64,000 bases of DNA from Streptomyces sp. 35G-GA-8 (lineage in GTDB: Bacteria; Actinomycetota; Actinomycetes; Streptomycetales; Streptomycetaceae): assembly GCF_023534745.1 (NCBI RefSeq), contig NZ_JAMHJQ010000008.1, forward strand, positions 186,406 to 250,405, written 5' to 3'. The translations under genes were made by a program, and so were the position numbers. Position 1 is the first letter of the stretch, and each line of letters opens with the position of its first letter. Positions 58,323 to 64,000 of the stretch are shown piece after piece. Below the pieces are notes generated by a model, which saw only the letters and a program-made list of their open reading frames with translations, was not told where the DNA came from and did no database searches.

Positions 58323-60959
58323 CTACACCGGTGCCATGGTGTCCGCGATGCCCGGATTTTCAGCCATCCAGGCCTTGACAGCCTCTTCCTCGTGTCCCGT
58401 GCCGCGCTTCTGGATCTCGTTCTCCAGGCCGGCGAGCTGCTGCTCGGTCAGCTTGAAGTCCTTGAACCACTCGGTCAGCCGCGGGTAGTTCGCGGGAAAA
58501 TCCTTGTTGGTGACGGTGGTGAGCTCGTCGCCCTCGCCGAAGGCCTTCTTCGGGTCCTTCAGCTTGGTCAGTTCGTACTCGTTGTAGGCCCAGTGCGGGG
58601 TCCAGAGCATGACCGCGACCGGCTCCTTCTTCGCGTACGCCCGCTTCAGCTCCGCCAGCATGCTGGGCGTGGAGCTGTCGACGACCTGGTAGGACTTGTC
58701 GAGCCCGTACTCCGGCAGGACCTTGTCCTTGAGGATGTTCATGGTCTCCGTGCCGGCCTCGATCCCGACGATACGGCCCTTGAACTCGTCCTCGCGGCCC
58801 TTGAGGTCGGCCAGGGAATCGACGCCCTTCACATATGAGGGGACGGCGATCTCCAGCGAGGTCGGGCCGTACCAGGAACCGAGGTTGTGCAGACTCTCGT
58901 GGTACTTGTCCCAGTATCTCTTCTGCGTATTGGGCAGCCAGCCGTCGAACTGGACATCGATCTGGCCGCGGGCCATCGCGGCGTACATCGGACCGACCTC
59001 GAACTGCTTGAGGTTCATCGTGTACCCGCGCTCCTCCAGGACCGCCTTCCACAGATATGTGGCGGCGATGTCCTCCTCCCACGGGAACCACGCGACCTGC
59101 AACGGCCGGTCGCGTTCGTCCTTGCCGCTCGCGGCCGTGACCGCCTTCCCCGCCTGGGCGACAGGGGTCCACTTGTCGGCGACGCCGGGGTTCTCCTTGA
59201 GCCAGGCGCGGACGGCCTCCTGCTCCTTGCCCTTGCCGGTCACCTGGATCTTGGCCTCAAGGCTGGTGAGCTGCTTCTCGGTCATCGAGAAGTCCTTCAG
59301 CCACGTGGCCACCTGCGGGTTGTCGTCCGAGAAGCCCTTGCGGGCCAGGGTGTGGACGCCGTCGCTCTCCGCGCCGAAGGCCTTCTTCGGGTCCGCCAGC
59401 TTGGTCAGTTCGTAGTCGTTGTACGCCCAGTGCGGGGACCAGAGCACGACCGCGATCGGCTCCTTCTTCGCGTACGCGCGCTTCAGCTCCGCCAGCATGC
59501 CGGAGGTGGAGCCGTCGATGAGCTGGTACTCGGTGTCGAGGCCGTACGCCTTGAGGACCTTGTCCTTGAGCAGGCCCATCTCGCCCGCGCTGGGCTCGAT
59601 GCCGACGATCCGGCCCTTGAAGGTGGAGGACTTGCCCTTGAGGTCGGCCAGGGAGTTGATGCCCGTGACGTACGAGGGCACGGAGATCTCCAGGGACGTC
59701 TTGTCGTACCAGGCCCCCATGTCCTCCAGCTTGTCCTTGTACTTGGCCCAGTAGGTGGCATGAGTGACCGGCAGCCAGGAGTCGGTCTGGATGTCGATCT
59801 GACCGGCGGCCTGGCCGGTGTAGAGCGAGCCGGCCTCGTACTGCCGGGCGTCGACCTCGTAGCCGCGCTGCTCCAGCAGTTCCTTCCAGAGGAAGGTGGA
59901 GGCGATGCCCTCGTCCCAGGGGATGTACCCCATGCTGATCTTCTTGCCCTGGCCGACGTTCTTGGCATCGGCGGTGGTGGTGCCGGACGAGGAGCCGCCG
60001 AACAGGCCGATGCCGCCCGCGACGAGCGCGAGGACGACCACACCGGCGATCGCGACAACGGGCTGGGGGCGGTGGTTCCAGATCTTCGATCCGCCGGTCA
60101 GTTCCTTCGCCTTGGCCAGCACGCGGCGGCCGACCGGGGAGACCTGGAGGGAGAGCGAGCCGGTGATCCGGTCCAGGTACACGGCCAGGATGACGACGGA
60201 GAGACCCGCCTCGAAGCCGAGACCGATGTCGATGTTGCCGAGCGCGCGGTAGACCGCGCCACCGAGGCCACCGCCACCGACCATGCCCGCGATGACCACC
60301 ATGGACAGGCCCAGCATGATGACCTGGTTGATACCCGCCATGATCGTCTGGAGGGCCAGTGGCAGCTGGACCCTCAGCAGGGTGTTGCGGGGGCTGGTGC
60401 CGAACGCCTCCGCGGCCTCGACCAGTTCCCCGTCGACCTGCCGGATACCCAGCTCGGTCATCCGGACGCCGGGCGGCAGGGCGAAGATGATCGTGGCGAT
60501 GATGCCGGGCACCACGCCGATCCCGAAGAAGACGACACCCGGGATCAGATAGACCATGGCGGGCATGGTCTGCATCAGGTCGAGCACCGGCCGGACGATG
60601 GAGCTGACCGTCTTGGCACGCGCGGCCCAGATGCCCAGCGGTATCGAGATGACCAGCACCACGATGGTCGCCACGAGCACCAGCGAGAGAGTCTCCATCG
60701 ACTCGTCCCACAGCTCGATCGAGTCGATCAGCGCGAAGCCGGCGAAGGTGAGGACACCCGCGACCAGGCTGCGCAGCCACCAGGCCAGCACGGCCAGGAT
60801 GCCCGCGAGGAGCAGCGGCTCAGGGGCGGAGAGCACCGCGTTGATGCCGTCGTACATGCCCGAGACGACCGAACCGATCGCGTCGAACAGCCAGGAGAGG
60901 TGATTCTGGAGAAAGTCGACCGTGCTATCGACCCAGTCTCCGAGAGGGAGCCTAGGCAC
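58323..60959 (-). CDS. Glycine betaine/proline-type ABC permease fused to two substrate-binding domains
   Basis: An 878-residue fusion. Residues about 1-290 are the permease (helices including LVLVATIVVLVISIPLGIW, MVYLIPGVVFFGIGVV, and the EAA-type loop GELVEAAEAFGTSPRNTLL). A further helix near 300-322 leads to the outside. Residues about 338-598 and 618-878 are two homologous OpuAC-type domains; each has a GYIPWDEGIAST/AWFPWEEDIAAT start, a DSWLPVTHATYW/DGWLPNTQKRYW aromatic ligand box, and the ELKRAYAKKEP block. The ATP-binding gene is directly upstream (8-bp overlap). Terminator follows. Osmoprotectant uptake is the inferred role. Confidence 0.92.
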   Translation of the reverse strand: MPRLPLGDWVDSTVDFLQNHLSWLFDAIGSVVSGMYDGINAVLSAPEPLLLAGILAVLAWWLRSLVAGVLTFAGFALIDSIELWDESMETLSLVLVATIVVLVISIPLGIWAARAKTVSSIVRPVLDLMQTMPAMVYLIPGVVFFGIGVVPGIIATIIFALPPGVRMTELGIRQVDGELVEAAEAFGTSPRNTLLRVQLPLALQTIMAGINQVIMLGLSMVVIAGMVGGGGLGGAVYRALGNIDIGLGFEAGLSVVILAVYLDRITGSLSLQVSPVGRRVLAKAKELTGGSKIWNHRPQPVVAIAGVVVLALVAGGIGLFGGSSSGTTTADAKNVGQGKKISMGYIPWDEGIASTFLWKELLEQRGYEVDARQYEAGSLYTGQAAGQIDIQTDSWLPVTHATYWAKYKDKLEDMGAWYDKTSLEISVPSYVTGINSLADLKGKSSTFKGRIVGIEPSAGEMGLLKDKVLKAYGLDTEYQLIDGSTSGMLAELKRAYAKKEPIAVVLWSPHWAYNDYELTKLADPKKAFGAESDGVHTLARKGFSDDNPQVATWLKDFSMTEKQLTSLEAKIQVTGKGKEQEAVRAWLKENPGVADKWTPVAQAGKAVTAASGKDERDRPLQVAWFPWEEDIAATYLWKAVLEERGYTMNLKQFEVGPMYAAMARGQIDVQFDGWLPNTQKRYWDKYHESLHNLGSWYGPTSLEIAVPSYVKGVDSLADLKGREDEFKGRIVGIEAGTETMNILKDKVLPEYGLDKSYQVVDSSTPSMLAELKRAYAKKEPVAVMLWTPHWAYNEYELTKLKDPKKAFGEGDELTTVTNKDFPANYPRLTEWFKDFKLTEQQLAGLENEIQKRGTGHEEEAVKAWMAENPGIADTMAPV

Positions 60960-62142
60960 TGGCCACCGCCTTGTCGGTGTTGGCCTTGTCGGTGTTGGCC
61001 TTGTCGGTGTTGGCCTTGTCGGTGTTGGCCTTGGGGGCCGTGATCCCGGCGGGCGCGCCGACGGGCACGGTGGGCGTCATCGGCTCGCCGAGGACGGCGA
61101 GCAGCCGCGCGCGCGGTACGACGCCGATGAGGGCGCCCGCGTCATCGACGACGGCGACGGCGACCCCGCTCGTCGAGCACGGCGTGAACAGGTCGATGAT
61201 CGGGGTGGACTCGGTGACGGAGGCGGGCGCGGCGGCGAGGACGTCCCGCGCGTCGCGCAGCTCCTTGCCACCGTCCGTGACGGTGCCGAAGGCGGTCTCC
61301 GGGTCGGCCATGATGGCGCCCGCGGTGAGCACCCGGGACCGGTCGACGTCCTGGGTGAAGGAGGCGACATAGTCGTTGGCCGGGGTGACGAGGATGTCCT
61401 CGGCGCTGCCGAGCTGGACGATCTCCCCGTCGCGCATCACCGCGATCCGGTCACCGAGGCGCATGGCCTCGTTGAGGTCGTGGGTGATGAAGACGATGGT
61501 CTTCTTGAGCCGCTTCTGGAGCTGGAGCAGCTGATCCTGCATATCGCGCCGGATCAGCGGGTCGAGCGCGCTGAAGGACTCGTCCATCAGCAGCAGATCG
61601 GCGTCGGTGGCGAGTGCGCGGGCGAGGCCGACGCGCTGCTGCATACCGCCGGAGAGCTCATCGGGCCAGGACGCCTCCCAGCCGCCCAGGCCGGTGAGTT
61701 CCAGCGCCTCGGCGGCGCGCTTGGTGCGCTCGGCCCGGGGCACGCCCTGCACTTCGAGCCCGTACCCGGCGTTCTCCAGAACGCTGCGGTGCGGGAAGAG
61801 CGCGAAGTGCTGGAAGACCATACTGATCTTGGTGGAGCGGACATGGCGCAGCTCCTGCGGGCTCAGGGCGGTCAGGTCCTGGCCGTCGAAGAGCACCCGT
61901 CCCGAGGTGGGTTCCAGCAGCCCGTTGAGCATGCGCAGCAGCGTGGACTTGCCGGAGCCCGACAGACCCATCACAACGAATATCTGGCCGGGCTCGACCG
62001 AGAACGAGGCGTCGATCACCGCTGCGGTCGTACCGTCGGAGCGCAGCTCATCACGGTCCGTACCGTTCTCAAGCTTCGTCACGGCTTCGTCTGGTCGTCT
62101 GCCGAATACTTTGTACAAGTGTTCGGCTTGCAGCCTGGACAC
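60952..62142 (-). CDS. Glycine betaine/proline-type ABC ATPase with CBS pair
   Basis: A 396-residue OpuAA/ProV-type ATPase: Walker A VMGLSGSGKSTLLR, signature DELSGGMQQRVGLARAL, Walker B LLLMDESFSALDP and H-loop FITHDLNEAMRLG. Two CBS domains follow (about 275-385), which in this family sense ionic strength or c-di-AMP. The extreme C-terminus is four NTDKA repeats encoded by a 15-bp DNA repeat. I take GTG 62142 (VSRLQAEHLYKVF) with GAGG 5 nt upstream over a GTG two codons earlier. The downstream gene overlaps by 8 bp. Confidence 0.94.
   Translation of the reverse strand: MSRLQAEHLYKVFGRRPDEAVTKLENGTDRDELRSDGTTAAVIDASFSVEPGQIFVVMGLSGSGKSTLLRMLNGLLEPTSGRVLFDGQDLTALSPQELRHVRSTKISMVFQHFALFPHRSVLENAGYGLEVQGVPRAERTKRAAEALELTGLGGWEASWPDELSGGMQQRVGLARALATDADLLLMDESFSALDPLIRRDMQDQLLQLQKRLKKTIVFITHDLNEAMRLGDRIAVMRDGEIVQLGSAEDILVTPANDYVASFTQDVDRSRVLTAGAIMADPETAFGTVTDGGKELRDARDVLAAAPASVTESTPIIDLFTPCSTSGVAVAVVDDAGALIGVVPRARLLAVLGEPMTPTVPVGAPAGITAPKANTDKANTDKANTDKANTDKAVASA
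60971..61030 (-). repeat. Four perfect 15-bp tandem repeats in the ABC ATPase gene
   Basis: TTGTCGGTGTTGGCC occurs four times head to tail (60971-60985, 60986-61000, 61001-61015, 61016-61030). In the gene it encodes the ANTDK repeat near the C-terminus. Identical copies indicate recent expansion; length is probably strain-variable. Confidence 0.9.
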
Positions 62143-62164
62143 ATACACCTCACGCGTTGAACGG

Positions 62165-62196
62165 AAAACGGCCCGTCACCCCCGCGGGCGGGCCGT
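62165..62196 (-). terminator. Terminator-like hairpin in the ABC ATPase leader, proximal
   Basis: On the minus strand ACGGCCCG (62189-62196) pairs with CGGGCCGT (62168-62175) across a 13-nt loop, followed by TTTT (62165-62168). It lies 23 nt upstream of the start, within the 5' leader, so it may act as an attenuator. Confidence 0.6.
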
Positions 62197-62294
62197 GGAG
62201 CGGGCGGATTCTGTCCGCGTACCGGACGCGGTGTGTGAAATCGCGGCCTGGTTCGCTCCAGTCGCGCGCCTGCCCGCGCTTACACCGACCAAAC

Positions 62295-62330
62295 AAAAAG
62301 GTGTCCCGGGTCACTCCCCTGAGGGAACAC
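62295..62330 (-). terminator. Terminator-like hairpin in the ABC ATPase leader, distal
   Basis: Minus strand GTGTTCCC (62323-62330) pairs with GGGACAC (62301-62307), one bulge, followed by C and TTTTT (62295-62299). About 100 nt upstream of the proximal hairpin. Confidence 0.5.
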
Positions 62331-62428
62331 TTCGGCGCGAAAGGCCCTTTCCGAGACCGCTCGATCACCGTCGGTCACCATGCGCCGGTCCGGTCCTGTG
62401 GCCTCCGCCGGGGTGCGGTACGCGGGCG

Positions 62429-62451
62429 TTGTCAGTGGGCTGGGGCATCAT
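62429..62451 (+). promoter_or_regulatory. RecA-NDp/PafBC-type promoter of the exonuclease
   Basis: TTGTCAGTGGG (62429-62439), six bases, CATCAT (62446-62451), then six bases to the GTG. The upstream element matches the damage consensus TTGTCAGTGGC at ten of eleven positions; the -10 is weaker. Same spacing as in front of recQ. Confidence 0.65.
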
Positions 62452-62457
62452 CGGGGT

Positions 62458-63378
62458 GTGACGCGACGCCTGATGCTCCTCGACACCGCCTCCCTCTACT
62501 ACCGGGCCTACTTCGGGGTTCCCGACTCCGTACGGGCCCCCGACGGCACCCCGGTCAACGCGGTGCGCGGACTGCTGGACTTCATCGGCCGGCTGGTCCA
62601 GGACCACCGCCCGGACGAGTTGGTGGCGTGCATGGACGCGGACTGGCGGCCCGCGTGGCGGGTGGAGCTGATCCCCACGTACAAGGCCCACCGCGTGGCA
62701 CGCACCCATGAGGAGGGGCCCGACGAGGAGGACACCCCGGACACACTGGCGCCGCAGGTCCCGATCATCGAGGCGGTGCTCGACGCGCTGGGCATCGCCA
62801 GGGTCGGCGTCGCGGGATACGAGGCGGACGATGTGATCGGCACGCTCGCCGGCCGGGCGACGGGCCCGGTGGACATCGTCACCGGCGACCGCGATCTCTA
62901 TCAGCTGATCGACGACAAGCGCGGTGTGCGGGTGCTCTACCCCCTCAAGGGGGTGGGCTCGCTGCATCTCACCGACGAGGCGGCGCTGCGCGAGAAGTAC
63001 GGCGTGGACGGTCCCGGCTATGTCGATCTGGCCCTGCTGCGCGGGGACCCGAGCGACGGGCTGCCCGGGGTGCCGGGGATCGGCGAGAAGACCGCGGCCA
63101 AGCTGCTCGACGCCTTCGGCGATCTGGCCGGGATCATGGCGGCGGTCGACGACCCGCGTTCGAAGCTCACCCCGTCCCAGCGCAAGCGGCTGGACGAGGC
63201 CCGGGAGTATGTGGCGGTCGCGCCCACGGTGGTGCGGGTGGCGGGGGACGTACCGCTGCCGGACTTCGACCCGACGCTGCCCGCCGGGCCGCGCGATCCG
63301 GCCATGGTCGACGCGCTCGCCACCCGGTGGGGGCTGGGCGGCGCGCTGCGACGGCTGCTCGCCACCCTCCAGCCGTGA
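62458..63378 (+). CDS. 5'-3' exonuclease
   Basis: A 306-residue protein of the polymerase I exonuclease-domain family without the polymerase part. LMLLDTASLYYRAYFGVPD, LVACMDADWRPAWRVELIPTYKAHR, GYEADDVIGTLAGRATGPVDIVTGDRDLYQL with metal-binding Asp residues, and the helix-3-turn-helix DGLPGVPGIGEKTAAKLL are complete. It should remove 5' ends and RNA primers in replication and repair. GTG at 62458 is probably a leaderless start behind a DNA-damage-type promoter. Confidence 0.93.
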   Translation: MTRRLMLLDTASLYYRAYFGVPDSVRAPDGTPVNAVRGLLDFIGRLVQDHRPDELVACMDADWRPAWRVELIPTYKAHRVARTHEEGPDEEDTPDTLAPQVPIIEAVLDALGIARVGVAGYEADDVIGTLAGRATGPVDIVTGDRDLYQLIDDKRGVRVLYPLKGVGSLHLTDEAALREKYGVDGPGYVDLALLRGDPSDGLPGVPGIGEKTAAKLLDAFGDLAGIMAAVDDPRSKLTPSQRKRLDEAREYVAVAPTVVRVAGDVPLPDFDPTLPAGPRDPAMVDALATRWGLGGALRRLLATLQP

Positions 63379-63381
63379 GTG

Positions 63382-63400
63382 TTAGCTTAGGTAAACCTAA
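63382..63400. promoter_or_regulatory. DmdR/IdeR iron box
   Basis: TTAGCTTAGGTAAACCTAA, 19 bp, fits the actinobacterial iron-box consensus TTAGGTTAGGCTAACCTAA at most positions and lies 27 bp before the siderophore-interacting gene. Iron-bound repressor should block transcription. Confidence 0.9.
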
Positions 63401-63426
63401 GCAGCGCAACCGTCAGGGAGACCGCC

Positions 63427-64000
63427 GTGGCAGAAAAGCCGGCCCGCACGTCACCGAAGGCCCACGAGGGGCAGGTCGTACGCACCGAGTGGCTCACCCC
63501 GCACATGGTGCGTGTGGTCCTGGGCGGTGAAGGGCTGGCCGCGGTGGAGTGCGGCGAGTTCAGCGATCACTACGTCAAGGTGCTGTTCGCCCCCGAAGGG
63601 GTCAGCTACCCCGAGCCGTTCGACATGGAGCGCGTCCGCGCGGAGTTCCCGCGCGACCAGTGGCCCACCACCCGCACGTACACGGTGCGTGGTTGGGACC
63701 CGGCGGCGCGGGAGATGGCCATCGACTTCGTCGTGCACGGCGACGAGGGGCTGGCGGGGCCGTGGGCCGCGCGCGTACAGCCGGGCGAGACGGTGCGGTT
63801 CCTCGGCCCCGGCGGTCTCTACGCACCGGACCCGGCGGCGGACTGGCATCTGCTGGTGGGGGACGAGAGCGCCCTGCCCGCGATCGCCGCGTCACTGGAG
63901 CGGGTACCGGCCGGCGCTCTCGTCCATGCCTTCGTCGAGGTCTCGGGCGCCGAGGAGGAGCAGAAGATCACGACACCCGACGGCACCGGGATCACCTGGC
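63427..64000 (+). CDS. Siderophore-interacting protein (C-terminus beyond window)
   Basis: 191 in-frame residues from GTG 63427 (GGGAG upstream) to the window edge. EGQVVRTEWLTPHMVRVVLGG, the FAD-binding TRTYTVRGWD motif, and GPGGLYAPDPAADWHLLVGDESALPAI are the signature of the ViuB-type flavin siderophore-interacting family, which reduces ferric siderophores in the cytosol. Regulated by the iron box upstream. Confidence 0.94.
   Translation, partial: MAEKPARTSPKAHEGQVVRTEWLTPHMVRVVLGGEGLAAVECGEFSDHYVKVLFAPEGVSYPEPFDMERVRAEFPRDQWPTTRTYTVRGWDPAAREMAIDFVVHGDEGLAGPWAARVQPGETVRFLGPGGLYAPDPAADWHLLVGDESALPAIAASLERVPAGALVHAFVEVSGAEEEQKITTPDGTGITW

Larger units (their letters stand above)
62143..62457. 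other. 315-bp divergent region between ABC ATPase and exonuclease genes
   Basis: Contains the two terminator-like hairpins on the minus strand, an AT-richer stretch with an AAACAAAAAG run near 62291-62300, and the damage-type promoter of the exonuclease on the plus strand. No coding frame is supported and no known riboswitch class was recognised. Confidence 0.6.

Noticed and set aside
62143-62457. Riboswitch upstream of the betaine transporter
   Set aside because: I could not recognise conserved core motifs of a known class, including c-di-AMP riboswitches; only terminator-like hairpins are supported.

Overview
The window reads as a chromosomal segment of a Streptomyces or a very close relative. 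Support comes from the very high GC content with strong third-position GC bias, GTG/TTG starts, near-absence of TTA codons, an argCJBDR cluster, pheST next to an rRNA methyltransferase and rplT-rpmI-infC, a DGPF/ECF42 sigma pair, a GlnA4-type ethanolamine cluster and a DmdR/IdeR iron box. It is dense (61 protein genes called, both edge genes cut). I found no tRNA, rRNA, CRISPR array or intact insertion sequence.

Layout. 1-1.3 kb: drug-efflux MFS gene (cut by the window edge) and its TetR regulator with a perfect operator. 1.3-6.6 kb: HAD-like protein, argH, argG, DUF488, a PNPOx-fold protein and an exported L,D-transpeptidase. 6.7-11.5 kb: arginine operon argC-argJ-argB-argD-argR with start/stop overlaps between the first four genes. 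11.7-13.1 kb: a Rox-type rifamycin monooxygenase with a striking palindromic leader. 13.4-20.8 kb: F420-type oxidoreductase, drug-type ABC exporter with a divergent HTH regulator, ECF42 sigma operon, DUF1059 and glyoxalase-fold proteins. 20.9-24.6 kb: recQ behind a DNA-damage-type promoter, an ATPase, a 169-bp mobile-looking inverted-repeat element and a degenerate histidine phosphatase. 24.7-33.4 kb: MocR regulator and EamA exporter with overlapping divergent start codons, exported GHL10 protein, hydroxyacyl-CoA dehydrogenase, a TTA-containing membrane microprotein, NUDIX, a large HTH/TPR regulator and a PP2C phosphatase. 33.6-41.8 kb: core translation block pheT, pheS, a sensor kinase, an rRNA methyltransferase, rplT, rpmI, infC (apparently starting at ATC) and DUF1844. 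41.9-47.6 kb: SseB-like protein, a penicillin-binding-like hydrolase, a mycosin protease and its Pro-rich partner, and an alanine-racemase-fold deaminase/aldolase. 47.7-54.5 kb: ethanolamine-type gamma-glutamylation cluster. 54.6-58.1 kb: LysR, TDT transporter, a metal-receptor-fold protein and a cupin regulator. 58.3-62.1 kb: glycine-betaine-type ABC transporter whose permease carries two tandem binding domains. 62.4 kb to the end: 5'-3' exonuclease behind a second DNA-damage-type promoter, then an iron-regulated siderophore-interacting protein (cut).

How genes work together. The argC and argG promoters both carry ArgR-like boxes, so argR at the operon end would control both. glnA4, the aldehyde dehydrogenase and the SDR run divergently from a FadR-type regulator, a permease and a class-I amidohydrolase; together they could import an amine, gamma-glutamylate it, oxidise it and release the product. 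recQ and the distant exonuclease share the same unusual promoter geometry, suggesting co-induction by DNA damage. The DGPF protein and ECF42 sigma factor sit behind a matching ECF42 promoter, suggesting autoregulation.

The most notable unexplained signals are the rox leader palindrome with an adjoining opposite-strand promoter and hairpin, the two RecA-NDp/PafBC-type leaderless promoters, the 169-bp perfect-ended inverted-repeat element, the tandem terminator-like hairpins upstream of the betaine transporter, and the bldA-dependent-looking 85-residue membrane protein.
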